64,000 nt of DNA, taken from positions 57,781,701 to 57,845,700 of the forward strand of contig CM060181.1 of assembly GCA_030549775.1 (NCBI GenBank), given 5' to 3'. Below are positions 12,830 through 25,485 of the stretch, one piece after another (position 1 is the first letter of the stretch; every line of letters begins with the position of its first letter). The notes beneath the pieces were generated by a model that did no database searches, was not told where the DNA came from, and saw only the letters and a list, made by a program, of their open reading frames with translations. Origin of the DNA: Tamarix chinensis (lineage: Eukaryota > Streptophyta > Magnoliopsida > Caryophyllales > Tamaricaceae). A program made the position numbers and the translations under genes.

Positions 12830-15336
12830 AGGCAATCCCCTTGTATCAATAAATCAAAAGTTTAACTAAGAACCACAAATATAATGAATATATAAATGGT
12901 TTGCATCACTTTTTTTCTGAAAAAAAAAACCATTGAATTAAAGTCCCATGGTTATGGCTTAAAGGTAGTAATGAGGGTCGTCATGTAATTGTCATACTAT
13001 TTATAATAATAATTTGCTAAAATATAGGCAAATAGAAAAAATACCTAAATCAATCAAAAGTTTATGTAACAACCACATATAAAGTAAATATCTAAATAAT
13101 TTACAATAAATATTTTTCAATGGTTCCCTCAATTGAACACCCTCAATGTTTGCTTTAAAGTAATATAGATATCATTTATGCAACTATCAATTTAATTTGA
13201 AAAATGCAAATGATAGCCCTAACGACTATGGTTAAGAAACTATATATAGTAAAATTTATTAATTTATGTATTTTCCATACATTTTCAAATTAATACTATT
13301 TTATGAATGAAATTAAATGCTTATTAATAGACATAAGGGATGTCATTAAGAAAACACAAATAATTGTAGTAATTTTAACAAGATAAATAACAAAAAACTA
13401 TTTAGTAACAAATTAAAACTTTATCCAACAAAAATAAAAAAAAATAAATAAACATTACATTATATATTTTCATTTTCTCCTCAATAAAAGGCCCTCAATT
13501 ATAGTTTAAAAGTAATGTATACTAGTTAACTTTCATATTAATTCTAAGAATTATTAACTTAAAAAAAGCTAGTCATGACATATATAGTATGTGTATAAAT
13601 ATTTTACCTTTATTATGCTACATTTTTATCTCAATTTGTTTTTGAAGGGATCATACTTTTATTAGGGATTAAATTTTGTCAACTACGTTGTGCTTCAATC
13701 ATGGATATCTCTAGACCAAAAAAATTATGGTATGTTTTTTCCTAAATTAAAGGCTCTGATTAAATGAAATTTAGTTTCTCATTTGAAAATATATTTATCT
13801 CTCTTGCATTAGTTTAAATTTTAAGCTCTTTGCATACCACCAATAGATGAATCACTTAAACCATCTATAGGAAGATAAATAGTTTATGACAAACTTACAA
13901 TTTATTATTATTATTTTATTAAGTAATACTATTGCAAAGAAATAGATACCGATCTTTTTCTAATTTATTTTTTCATTATATATTTCCATAGAAATTTAGC
14001 GAAATATATTACACTAGAATAAACTGTATAGAAGTAATCAACAAAGTTAGTCTTAGTTTCATGGACATTATTACAATGTTATTTAGATATAATTATGGAA
14101 TCAATACAATTCATGTTAGATTGAAGTGGATCATTCAGTTTATTATATTTTCTTTTAATAAATTGATCAATATTTATATTAAACTATATATGCGGGCATC
14201 GTTTGGTTTAAAATACTCTATTTATTTCTAAAATGAATATTTTTTTAGTTGAATCTTTTTGTTTCAAAATGAAGTCTTTTTAGCTCAAAATGTTTTATTC
14301 AAACTAAAAATTGTTTTAGAATAGTTAATGCTTGCTTTTTATTTGTATCCCTATTTTTTTCATCTTTTATGCATTAATTGTTATATTGTTTTTTAATAAA
14401 GGATATAATTGTAATATTATTGATATATTTATTATCTCCTAAAATAGTATATAAATTGTTATAAAAAACTCTTATAATCAGAAGGAGTATATATGTACAC
14501 ATGCAATAAATAGTTATTATTATTTAGAGAATATCTTAAAAGGCTAGTAACTAAGTATAAAGGTCCAACCATCATCATTATTCTTATTCTTATTATTATT
14601 ATTAAGGTGATCCAAGCCTTATTATAAAATTAAAGTAATGGAAACTATATCAATAGGCTAATATATCATTTTATTTAGACACTAATATCATGACACTACA
14701 TTTTTTTTATAGTGTGTAGTTTTATCCGAAATAACCTCACGAGGGAATTCTACTAGTTTTATTTTAGTAAAGTTACTGTATTTTTTGCTACTTGTATAGA
14801 GGTCGGTCCATTTTTATTAGGAGAGTAAATTTATTTTTCTTTGAAAATTTAGAATATTATTATGAAGAATTCAATTTGAAATCATAATTCATTTCAATAT
14901 AGTCGATAATAAAGTTTCCAAAGAATAGGATTTATAATAAAAGAAAATAAGAAGAAGAAGAAAATCGAGATGGATTACCCTTGTTTCATACTATCGCCTA
15001 TTCATAATAATTTTCCCTTTAGCTTTGTGCATATGTAATAAGAACTAAAGTAAAATGTTTGATAATTCCTACGTAACACTAAATGTTTAATGACAAGTTT
15101 TGAAAAAATATAAAAATCTAGAAAGAAAATTTTGATGATAGAGGATAAATTTTAAAATATATTTCACATTTTACATTAAACTTGTAAAATAAAATACTTA
15201 TTTTGGATAAAAATAAAGTTTATATATATATGGGAGCCCATCATATACCTCTTCAAAGAGATTTTTTTTGCTGTATATTTTGAATATAAAATTTGGTCAT
15301 TAATTTTTTTCAAACTATAATATATTATAATATAAA
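12830..15336. other. AT-rich intergenic DNA, unit 1
   Basis: I see no gene, RNA or clear mobile element here. It is collinear with about 48,020-50,520 of unit 2 with many small indels. A short mixed triplet array lies at 14,570-14,604. Confidence 0.6.
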
Positions 15337-15352
15337 AATATAATTTAATATT

Positions 15353-17163
15353 TTTTTGGTAATTAATAATGAAGTTTCATTAATACCAAAAAGGAATCAG
15401 TACATCAACAACAACTAGAAAAAACACAGCTTAGGGAAAACTATCACAGTTATGCATAAAGCTCCTGTACCCGTACCCCTCCTTCCTATCATACAAGTGC
15501 AATCTAAAAAATAATCTCCTAATAATGTCCTTTACCATATATCTTGGATGATGGGAGAGCCTTTTGAACGTAGAAGAATCCCTGCATTGCCAAATATCAT
15601 ATATCATAGCTCCAAATATCACCTTCAAACCTTTAGCCCTGCCATCTTGGCTCTTTGTGGCCTGGATCATGTGCTGGATCTAAGTATCCCAACTTGTCTC
15701 CTGGAATTCCATCCCAATCCAATAAAAAATTAGCTTCCATGTCTTTGAGGCAAATTCACAATGCACAAACAGGTGGTCAATGGTTTCAATATCCCGAGCA
15801 CAAATGCCACAATTAGTGGGAACCTAGAATTTCCAAGTGCTCAGTCTATCCCTGGTAAATAGTCTTCTATGGCAGGCAAGCTAGGTAACAAAAGAGCAGC
15901 GAGGCATACCAACATGATTCCAGGCAAGATAAGACCAGTCCTTCTTCCCCTCTCTATATCTCAACACATCATAAGCTTTATGAATTTTATATTTATCAGT
16001 ACCACAATGGCCATTAATAATATGTTGTAACAAAGTAGGTCTATTCTTCATGATACTTTTAAACAACCAAGAGTGATATGGACAAATAATAATAGTGGAG
16101 ATTTCATTGTTCTTAATATAAATTTCATGCACCCATCTAATCCATAGGCTCTCTTTGTTGTGCACGCTTTGCCAAATCCATCTTCCTAAGGCGGCTTTGT
16201 TCTAGGCGTTTAAGTTAATCAAGCTAAGACCACCTTCATTCTTTGCTAGACATACTGTTTTCTAAGCCAACATATTGTCTTCTAAGCCACCATAGATTTA
16301 TGCCCCTCTACAAAACCAAACCAAAGGAAATTCCTACATACTTGCTTAATATGTGAGATCACTGCTGCATGAATAAGGAGGATTTGAGCCCAGAATCTTG
16401 TAATCCCTTGTAGAAAAGATGAAATCAACTGGACTCTCCCTGCATAACTAAGATATATGCATGTCCAATTCCTTATCATAGCAAGGAGATTATCATTGAG
16501 AGCTTGATAGTGCTGAATCACCATATAAGCCATATCTAGAGGGAGGCCTAAATATTTGAATGGAAAGGACCCTTCAAGGCAGCCAAAGATGCCTAGAATA
16601 TCCTCCTTCACCCTACCATATACTCCAGCACAGAAAAGAGAGCTCTTGTTGTGGTTGACAGTCAAACTAGGACAGTTTAAGAAATGGGTAAGAGCCTCTT
16701 TAAGATGCTTTGCAGACTCAACATCACCTTTATAAAAGGGAAGGAGGTCATCTACAATGCTCAAGTCAATGAGCTTCAAGCTTCTACAACCAAGGTGACC
16801 ATGAAGTCAGGATAATTCCATAGCCCTCTCAACCTTTTATGAAAATACTCCATGCAGATAATAAAGAGATAGGGGGAAATAGGGTCTCCTTGCCTTAGCC
16901 ATCTTCTACTCAAAAAAGGCTTAGTAAGAACACCATTAATATTGATTGAAATTTTGACAGTAGAAATGCATTGAATAATCATATCAATAAAAGTTCGGGG
17001 GAAGTGCATAGCTTCTAAGACTTGCTTGATGAAACACCACTCAACAGAATCATAAGTCGTTTGGAGGTCCACTTGAAGTAGGATCCTAGGGCTGATGCTT
17101 TTTCTTGTGTAATGCTTCACAATCTTAGCAACCATAAGCACATTTTCATAAAGCATTCAACCT
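15353..17163 (-). mobile_element. 5'-truncated L1-type LINE with 16-bp target duplication
   Basis: The inserted segment is flanked by perfect copies of aatataatttaatatt at 15,337-15,352 and 17,164-17,179. Unit 2 has the empty site at about 50,548-50,563, which confirms the boundaries. The low-coordinate end has a T run (minus-strand A tail), the expected 3' end of a LINE read on the minus strand. The element keeps only the last part of ORF2. Because unit 2 lacks it, it inserted after the segmental duplication or was never copied. Confidence 0.92.
15431..17156 (-). pseudogene. LINE ORF2 remnant: reverse transcriptase and zf-RVT
   Basis: Read on the minus strand, the first block (17,156-16,776) is the middle of a non-LTR reverse transcriptase. 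It has a VDLQTTYDSVEW patch and then RQGDPISPYLFIICMEY. The next block (16,779-16,282) continues with IVDDLLPF at the catalytic position, where the family has (A/F)ADD, then FKYLGLPL and YAGRVQLI. A frameshift separates these two blocks. Further stops separate a block at 16,165-15,881 and a C-terminal zinc-binding zf-RVT segment (about 15,815-15,431) reading CGICARDIETIDHLFVHC. The endonuclease and the N-terminal part of the reverse transcriptase are missing because the copy is 5' truncated. It is not functional. Confidence 0.88.
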
Positions 17164-17226
17164 AATATAATTTAATATTCATATTAACATATATATATAA
17201 TATCAATTTTTAATATTTTATTAATA

Positions 17227-18079
17227 CTAGTTACATTTTCCCGTGCAATACATGGGTGGTGTAATAATTATTTATATATTATTATATAAGAGATGAATCG
17301 TTTAATAATTTAATTAATATGTAGGAGATGAATAGTTGGTTGTATATATTCAAGTAATTAATTAATTAATAAAATACTTGATTAATATGTATTGTTCGAC
17401 ATATGTACAACATATGAATAGTTATATGCATTTGTTGCATGTAGGATATGAATAGTTGTGTTGTATTAATGACAGAAGATGAATAGTTTGCATGGGATGA
17501 ATAGTTGCATTCATATCTTCATTAGTTTGACAATTCAATTAATATGCAGGAGATGAATAATGGGTTGCATATGTTCAAGTAATTAATTAAGAAAATACTT
17601 GATTAATATGTGTTGTTCGACGTATGTGTAGCAGATAAACAGTTACATTCATATATTCATTAGTTTTACAACTCAATTAATACGCAGGAGATAAATAGTT
17701 GCCTGCATATTTTTAGATAATTAATTAAGAAAGTTATTGATTAATATGTATTGTTCGACATTTGTGCAATATATGAATATCTTAATTAACACGTAGGAGA
17801 TGGATATCATTTTATTGTTACGCAATGTAGGAGATTAATAGTTTGACAAATCAATTAATACGCAGAAGTATTTTATCATTTATTTAATCTTATTAATTAG
17901 TAATAATATATGGCAGTGATAATATATGATTAGTAATAATAGGTATAGTTTAGGCGGAAAAATTTGTTTGTATATTGTCTGCCAAACAACTCTGTTTTTA
18001 TATAATAACCAATGTTGTCATTCTGTTATTAGTTTTTTTTTAAAATTATTATATTATTAATCATGATAATATTCATAAT
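17227..18079 (-). mobile_element. Helitron-like non-autonomous element
   Basis: On the minus strand the end at 17,227 reads CTAG followed by T. Nine bases upstream is a hairpin, CCCATG-loop-CACGGG (17,240-17,256, one G-T pair), which is the standard Helitron 3' signature. The 5' end (TC after A) cannot be placed with confidence; about 18,079 is the last base before the flanking repeat. The body holds three related repeats of about 115 bp. There is no Rep/helicase coding sequence. Unit 2 lacks the element. Confidence 0.5.
17323..17800. repeat. Three diverged ~115-bp repeats inside the Helitron-like element
   Basis: Units starting near 17,323, 17,549 and 17,685 share agatgaatagttggttg..., then taattaattaa...cttgattaatatg, then ttgttcgac(a/g)tatgt. 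The motif (a/g)gaga(t/a)gaatagtt also occurs singly around them. Confidence 0.65.
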
Positions 18080-18113
18080 AGCATTCAACCTAATATAATT
18101 TAATATTCATATT

Positions 18114-18154
<41 letters not shown>

Positions 18155-18318
18155 ATTTTTAATATTTTATTAATATAAAGAATATTAATAGTTACAATTT
18201 ATGTTTGAAATATTCAGCGATCATGCTTTAAATACAAATGGAGTAGTACCATACACCCTCGTAATCACCACTTGAAGCATTTATTAGTTTGTATATCGTA
18301 TATACAAGCGCATATCAC

Positions 18319-18327
18319 TATAAATAG
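18319..18327 (+). promoter_or_regulatory. TATA box of PMEI copy 1
   Basis: TATAAATAG lies 79 bases before the start codon, a normal spacing for a short 5' UTR in plants. The surrounding 150 bases are strongly conserved upstream of copy 2, where the motif has become TATAAATCG. Confidence 0.7.
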
Positions 18328-18405
18328 GCCTTTGTTACTGCATAAATAGACTTACATTATCATATATACAAACTCAATTACAGAGACGATAATTGCCTAC
18401 TGGAC

Positions 18406-18945
18406 ATGGCATCCTCTGTCAAAATCCCATCACACCCTGCATCCATAATCCTCATCCTACTTATCATCACAACCTCATGCCACTTCTTCGCTGACGCAGA
18501 CGAGGCATTAATGCAATCCACCTGCAGAAAAACCTCAGCACCCGATTTCTGCCTCCGGTGTCTCCGCGCCGATCCTCAAGCCTCGAGGAAAGACGTAAAA
18601 GGTCTTGCAATCACCGCAATCAACTGCGGCTTAGCAAATACCGCAAGCGGGGGGCATCAGCTTGCTGCTTATAAGGGCAGCGTTACTGATCCAAGCTTGA
18701 AGGCCCAGATTGATAGCTGTATTGGTCAGTTTTTGAAAGTCGCGGATGATTTAACGGCGGCCCTTAATAGTTGCCGTGTTGGGAATTATAAGGCAGCCGA
18801 GGGTCAGACAGCAGCAGCAAGCAGGGATTTTACTCAGTGTGGTTTGGTTTACGGGAAAAAGGTTCCTCCAAATATTGCTGCAATGTTTTTCTTGGTAAAT
18901 GGCCTCCTTCATGATGCTCATGAGATTACCCAACAGGCTTTATAG
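18406..18945 (+). CDS. Plant invertase/pectin methylesterase inhibitor, copy 1
   Basis: An intact, intron-less reading frame of 179 codons. Residues 1-29 or so form a secretion signal: a basic start, a hydrophobic core ASIILILLII, and cleavage probably near ADADEA. The mature protein has the four family cysteines in canonical spacing, C40-X8-C49 and C105-X39-C145, which in PMEI/invertase inhibitors form two disulfides of a four-helix bundle. C52, C74 and C123 are extra. Known family members bind pectin methylesterase or acid invertase in the cell wall or vacuole and block activity; sequence alone does not say which enzyme is the partner here. The start is the first ATG after a TATA box. AATAAA signals follow at 18,960 and 19,002. 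Codon use is GC-richer than the surroundings. Its tandem paralogue at 50,830 is 89% identical in protein. Confidence 0.93.
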   Translation: MASSVKIPSHPASIILILLIITTSCHFFADADEALMQSTCRKTSAPDFCLRCLRADPQASRKDVKGLAITAINCGLANTASGGHQLAAYKGSVTDPSLKAQIDSCIGQFLKVADDLTAALNSCRVGNYKAAEGQTAAASRDFTQCGLVYGKKVPPNIAAMFFLVNGLLHDAHEITQQAL

Positions 18946-18959
18946 GATGATATGCTCTA

Positions 18960-19007
18960 AATAAAATTTGAGTTAGCACCTCAGACATATTGCGAAGAAT
19001 TAATAAA
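18960..19007 (+). terminator. Polyadenylation signals of PMEI copy 1
   Basis: AATAAA occurs at 18,960-18,965 and 19,002-19,007, 15 and 57 bases after the stop codon. Both are conserved after copy 2 (first at 51,384). Confidence 0.6.
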
Positions 19008-19009
19008 AT

Positions 19010-19914
19010 TTCATTTTTGTTTTATTATTACTATCTGGACTTCTTAGTTCTTCGAAACTTTTAAGCCTTTTAGTTCATTAGTAGCGTTTGATTCAAACTT
19101 CAATTGCTACTCTGGTCGTACCAATGAATTATGTTTCTTTACAAATGCATTCGTCCCACATTGGCATGCTATTAGACCGGAGGGAAAAAAAAACAAAAGG
19201 GATTAAGTCGAAATTTCTAGACTTATACATTAATTAGATATAGTCATTTAACCTTCCTCGGATCCTATTAATGTCGACGGAACTCATACTCGATTAGTAT
19301 TCCCTCCGGGGTCTCACAAAGACGGTTTTAGATTTAGTTTTTTATTTATCACAAAGTATAATCTCGTTTCATTGTAAATTGTAAAATTGATATTATAGTT
19401 TTCTACTATAGCCTCATTTATTACATCGTTTAATATAACTAGATTACTAACTAGAATAATAATTTCAGGATACAATTGGAAAAACATGTATTAATTTACT
19501 TTTCCATTGCCATTAAATCATATTCCCTAATCTATATGAAAATAGAATTTAAGACCACTTTTGTGACATTAGATTGAATTTGAGGCACCCATATACAAAA
19601 TGTGGGAAGAAAATAAATTATTTATTAGGCTTAGTGTGAACGAAAAAAAAAACGAGTTTCAGTTTCAAAAAGTAGTATTTCCATCATAGTTTTACAAAAC
19701 ATCGCTGACAATTTAAGTTCCTTATTTTGTTTCTAAAAAAATCACATGATTTTTTAGAAGAAGCTTTGACTATATATAATTTTGTAAAGTATAATACATA
19801 TTGATATGAAAATATAGTTATTATATTTATATTGTAAAATACTTTTACAATATTTCTAATATACTTAAATTGTCAGCAACCGGTCACACAAAGGATTCTG
19901 TACTTAGTGGATTT
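19010..19914. other. Downstream flank of PMEI copy 1 and unit junction
   Basis: No gene is seen. Homology to the flank of copy 2 runs to about 19,850 (52,250). The short stretch 19,850-19,914 is the junction between the two duplicated units and matches neither unit start nor unit end clearly. Confidence 0.6.
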
Positions 19915-20777
19915 ACTCCGCCTTACTTTTCAAATTTTGTAATAATTATGCAATTGTAATAATTTTTCTATGCACTACTTTCAAAATTTGTAATAATTAG
20001 ATCTGCACTATTAAAAAATCCTTAGCTTATATAATGGACTTAGTCTCCAAAGTTGGCATCATGCAATTTTCTCTCATTTGTAATTATATATTTCTCCATA
20101 AAATTTTGATTGTAACATATCCTCACAAAAAAAATGTAAGATTCATGTGATGAACATTACTTATAATATTTTATCCATTTCTAATCAATAAAATTTATTA
20201 ATTAATACTCTACCTTCTTCCTTTAATATCTATTTATCCTCTGCAAATCTTCCTAGCTCTTCTTACTCTTCATTCTTGACCATGTTTCCCTAAGATCTAC
20301 ACTCCTAGTGATATCTATATATATATATATAGCTAATTAAAATATTTTTAGTACTGATATGACCTCTTATATTCAAGTGACACGGTATACTTCAATGTAT
20401 AATGACATTTCCATTATATAAGTGGTCACTTACTTACAAAATATCTCCTTTTTTTATCCCCCAAATTTGGATCAAAATGTTATCAACTAAGTGTCCACAT
20501 TTTAGTTGTGTTTTTTATTTTCAAAACATTTTCCAAATGCGAAATGTCACCGTACCCATGTTTCGATACTTTGACTGCCTAATCAAGTAGTTGAATTTTG
20601 GCATCAAAATTATTTTCACTTCATTTCCATCTTAATTGTCGTGGACCTTTATTTTTTATTTATTTAAAATGAAGAAAAGATGCTAAATTTTAATCATATT
20701 CTATTACTATAAAGTATTTTTCAATCATAAAAGATATTTAAATTTAATAACAAATATATCAAAATACATCATTACAT

Positions 20778-21338
20778 GAATTTATGTTTATTTATTTTTT
20801 AAAAGCTAGTAAACTCTAAATGAAAGTTTAAGTAATGAAAATGACTTTGTTCTTTCTTAAGTTTATTAACAATCATTATATATAAACATATATAAGCAAG
20901 TCAATTCAATTATATTTGCTTTAAAAAGATTGGTACAAAAAGAAAACAATGAGACACATATTCTTAGGTCATGCTTGGAATAGTTGGGACATGGTTAGAT
21001 GGATTATCCTCGTAATAATTCTCCTATTACATTATGTTTTGAATGTTGGGAAACAAGTTCAAGGGATATCAGTCGCTCCTATCAAATAGGAATAAGATAT
21101 GCTCCTTCCCTCCCATAGGAAATCTATTTCCCTCCACCAAAAGCCGCGACAGACCAGCAGCACCCAACACCTGCATCACTGCCAACCTGCCAGAGTACAG
21201 ACAATCAAATAATCCAGACTTCCCCTCAACTACCGGCACCTTGTTCACCACCGAAAGCTTTTCCGACCCCGAGATAGATTGCCAAGGGCTAGCCCTCACC
21301 GGGGACATTAACTGGATTAATCGTGAGACGACTAACTT
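20778..21338. other. GC-richer segment present only in unit 2
   Basis: About 560 bp lie between points that are adjacent in unit 1 (near 3,010-3,030). From about 21,060 the composition becomes much less AT-rich. Overlapping open frames exist on both strands: 125 codons on plus from 21,043, and 99 codons on minus from 21,368. I recognise no domain in either, and both run into the shared fragment at 21,340-21,420. It could be a broken host exon lost from unit 1, or an insertion. Unit 1 has about ten unmatched bases at the junction, which looks more like a deletion with filler DNA in unit 1. Confidence 0.45.
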
Positions 21339-22629
21339 GAGAAACAATAGCCGTCTTTTACACAGCATTCAAATACCGAAAAAAATTCAAAATGCCATTG
21401 TTAGGAGCTTTATGAAATAGATTAGTGTTGCCGGTACGCTGAAACGCCAATTTGACTTTGGTGTGTGCCGATGATGATATCTTGTGGTCTCAAATGCATG
21501 GCAAAAAGAGGGCGCAAGGTGGAGAGAGGACAGTGAGAGGGAGAATTACGATCAAATTATATCAATAAAATTATGAGAATAATAATATTAATAAAAAATC
21601 AATGATAATAAGTATAAAAATAATAGTAATGACAATTATATTACTTGTACTAATGAAAAAATAATAATAATAATCATAACAACAACACCACCACATTAAA
21701 ATTTTATAAGTTAAATTAGATAAAAAATAAATAAATGAAACAAACAGGGCTTAACCTAGAAATATTAAATATGAATTATATAAAAAAAATTTGTCACCTC
21801 TGCTCTTGGCATTTGAAGACAAAATAGTTAGTAAGTATTAAAAAATTTCCTTCATTCACAACTTTCTTTATTCTTATACATCTTTATTTCGGGAACAATG
21901 GGAATAAAGAGAAAAAAAAGTATTTATCTAATTAACTAAAAAAATATCCTCACTCTAATTTATATTGTTAGAGGGACTTCTCTACTTAATGAATGTACGT
22001 ATGTATTATTGGTTTTATTTTTATTAAATCTTCGTTCACCTTAATTTAAAAAAATTTAAAATGACATTTATTTTAATTTATTTAAGTTAATATCATCCAA
22101 CTAAAATTTTAATATGATCTCGATTTACATCAATCTAAACAAACCACTATGGAAAGCTATGTCCATACCAAAAATTAGGGATTTGAAAAATATCTATTTT
22201 TTTAAGGGATCACGTCTTTCCAAATTATTCATAGTGTGTTCATGTGCCCGTAGCAGTTGTGCTACGAAATCCGTGGTCAGTAAATGTATTTTATCCTTTT
22301 CAATTCACTCCTATTTAATCCACTCATAACAAATATGGCCTTAGTAAATGATGAAACGAAAACGGTTAAAAGTTCAAGACAATACTTCTTTTCGGAACTA
22401 CAACAATTAAGATAACGATTACTCATATCCTTGGTTGTGATATCTCTTCTCGTGGAATAATACAATTCACGTAATGCAAGCATACATACCAAGTCATATT
22501 GGCACAAACTTGCACAATATTAAGGATTTGTTTCGAAATTAAGTTATTTCTAGATTAGCACTTTGTTTCAACTAAGGAGAATTATTTCCCTCAACATACA
22601 AAAAAAAATGATAATAATAATTCCAGAAA

Positions 22630-23900
22630 TCTAATAAGAGTAAAAGATTTTTCAGCTTCACCTAAAAGTAAGATCACTGATTTAGTGAGTGTTTTTATTA
22701 TTATTTTTATTTATGACAATTTTGGTCATATGCTAGACTTGATGGCAAACTAATATTAATTTTGTATCTCTACAATATTTAAGATAATTTTATATTTTAT
22801 CATAAACTTATTATTTTTATATCATAAATCTATCTCATCTTACAAATAAGATTCATAGACATTAATTAATATAAAAAAATGGTTAATGTAATAAATATTT
22901 TATTTTATTTCCACCGAGAGCAATAAGTAACAAAGAATTACTTTGGAATTTATAATTTACCCAATAAATCAACATCACTATTTTAAATTTAGATAAGGAT
23001 TATTTAATGATGTTATAAATTTAAAAATGTATTAAATAGATAAGTATTATTGATAAATATTAAATAGAAAAATATGACATTTATAAACAGATTATTATTA
23101 TTATTATTATTTAGATGACTAATATTCAAGTAGTAATTTCAAAAATTAATTTTTGGTATGCACTTATTTAATAATTAATGAATAATTATATATTATTTTT
23201 AAAAGTAATTTGCATTACAAGAAAACATTAAGGTACACTGAATAGCCAATGGTTGAAAGTTACAAGCAATAATAATATATGAAAAGAAATTTTAATATTT
23301 TCTTAGAATCGGTAATAAAAATATAACAAAATTTTGTTAATAATATGATTACATCAACACCTTATTTTTTATTCTACATTTGTATTCCTATTTATATAAA
23401 ACTTATATATTTATTATATATTGTTGATTTGTTTTTTTTTGTTGGAACTAAATGATATTTTCATTATTTGTCGATAGATTGTTTTTTGAACTACTCTCTC
23501 CATATCAAAATGAAAGTAATTATCTTAGAAATTTTCACAACATTATTAGGTATTAAATTGACCCAAATGTTCCAACTACATCATTTACGAGAAAAGAATG
23601 GAGCAATTAATGCATAAAGTTGAAAGAGAAAATGTTATTGTAAACTTAAACATTTGACTTTTACTCTTCCAAATTTATTTGTTTTACAAAAAAAGAAAAA
23701 AAAATAAGACACACACACACACAAACACACACACACAGACACACACACAAAACATTATTTTTGATATAATGAGAACACATATGTTTAGGGAAAAAAATTA
23801 GGCATGTAATTAAAAATCTATTTGTATCATCTATTATTAGTACTTTTAAGTCAATGTCCCTTATGGTATACAAAATGTAGATTATTAAAAATTCCCTTTT
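22630..23900. repeat. Large inverted repeat, left arm (unit 2)
   Basis: Counterpart of 4,316-5,475. Its partner begins near 24,800, continues to 25,161, and resumes at 35,703-36,665 on the far side of the LTR/CACTA insertion. A (CA)n run with interruptions lies at 23,710-23,748. Confidence 0.7.
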
Positions 23901-25485
23901 AATTCCTTCATTACAAAATTTGATGATAAAAAAATCATAATATATGTAACTTTTAAATTACAAGTTTTTTATAAATTTAAAATAAGTAATTGTAATAAAA
24001 TTATATAAAATCAAAAGTTGAGCTTAGATTTTCTTGATAGAATAAAAAGCACAACTAAGTTTGATGACGATAAATGTTTGTTTTTACTTTTTTAGCAAAA
24101 AAAATGTGCTTGAAATGTAATTTTATATAAATATGAACTCTATTTCATTATTATTATTATAGATATGAAATAGAAAAAAACTATTATTTAGTAAAAAAAA
24201 AATTTTGCCATTGTATTCAATTATTATAGAGAAAGAATGAAGGTCAAGTTTTAGTTGTTTATCACCAAAATTACATTTAGATTCTTGTTTGAATTCATGG
24301 CATATCCATCAAATTAAGAAAAGTGTATAAATATAAATAGACAAACCACTTTAATCAACTCACTAAATTAGAAAATTGATAGTTTGCATTCAAAAATTTT
24401 AAGGTTTCCAAACTTTGTGTTAAAGGAAAGTATATCATCTTTGATATTGAATGGATAGAAATAGAGAGAGAAAGGGTCTTGAAAAATAGGGATCAAGGAA
24501 GGATAACAAAAAAGATAAAGAGAAATTATTAGGTATTCACAACTATAAAAATATTCAATTTAATTGTAATAAAGTATTAGTAACTACTTGTTTACCTTTT
24601 AATTTTTTAAAAGTTAATTTTGCACAATTATATATATATAGAAAAAATATTAGTAGGATAGTTACTAAAATGTTTTTAAATGTTTACGCAGAGAGATAAC
24701 ATAGTGTAAAATTTTTAATTTGAAAATTAAATTTACTAACTAGCAAATTAATTTAGAACTAAAAAGTATGAATAAATTAGAATTTTCACTCTTTTATGTG
24801 ATAATAAATGAAGAACTAATAGGGAATTATTAAGAATATGCAGTTTGTATACTATAAGGGACATTGTCTTAAAAATAGTAAGAATAGATGATACAAATAG
24901 CTTTTAAATCACTTGACTAATTTTTTCTGCACTATCAAAAAGAATGGTATTTTGTATGTGTATCTATTTTTATTTTTATTTATTTATTTTGCAAAAAAAA
25001 AATAAATTTGTAAGAGTCAAAGCCAAATATTTACTTTTACACTAATATTTTCAAAATTTATGCATTAATTGCTCCATTTTTTCATGACAAATGATCTAGT
25101 TTGAACATTTAGGCCCATTTAATTAATTCCAAAAAATGTTGTGAATATTTATGAGGTTATTTGTAATCCCCCGAAATTCTAAAAGTCTATAATTTCATAA
25201 ATAACTTTTATTTGAGATAAATTAGCTTTTAAATTTATTTAATTAAATTATTTTATGGATTTTTGAGTATTTAAAATTGGATATAAATATTTAATAAATT
25301 AAAATAATTTTTTTATTTTTTCATACTCTTATTACTTAAATAAATTTTCAAACTATTATTTTACTAAAATTATCCTTTTTAAATCCTTATTTTTTAATTA
25401 TATTAAATTAAATTATTATATAAATTTATTACCCAAAAATATTTTATTTTATTATTTTATAAATTACTACTAGAAATGAGGTTTT

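Larger units (their letters stand above)
17152..18175. repeat. ~75-95-bp direct repeats flanking the Helitron-like segment
   Basis: The sequence agcattcaacctaatataatttaa...ttattaata occurs at 17,152-17,226 and again at 18,080-18,172, where its TA run is longer. The first 12 bases are the LINE 5' end and the next 16 are the LINE target duplication. The repeat was therefore made after the LINE landed. Helitrons normally make no such duplication, so another event is needed. Confidence 0.8.
2130..19850. repeat. Tandem segmental duplication, unit 1
   Basis: This block is collinear with 19,915-52,250. Matching landmarks in order are: the start (2,130 vs 19,915), the 3,060-3,210 segment (vs 21,370-21,520), the inverted repeat (4,316 vs 22,630), the segment at 7,740 (vs 36,699), the Ty3/gypsy LTR end and gag (11,511 vs 46,730), and the PMEI gene (18,406 vs 50,830). 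Homology ends about 19,850 vs 52,250. Unit 1 alone carries the LINE and the Helitron-like insertions. Except for PMEI and decayed transposon pieces, the unit has no recognisable genes. Confidence 0.88.

Noticed and set aside
18751..18933. Minus-strand frames inside both PMEI genes, and a plus frame at 50,817
   Set aside because: Shadows of the PMEI coding sequence.
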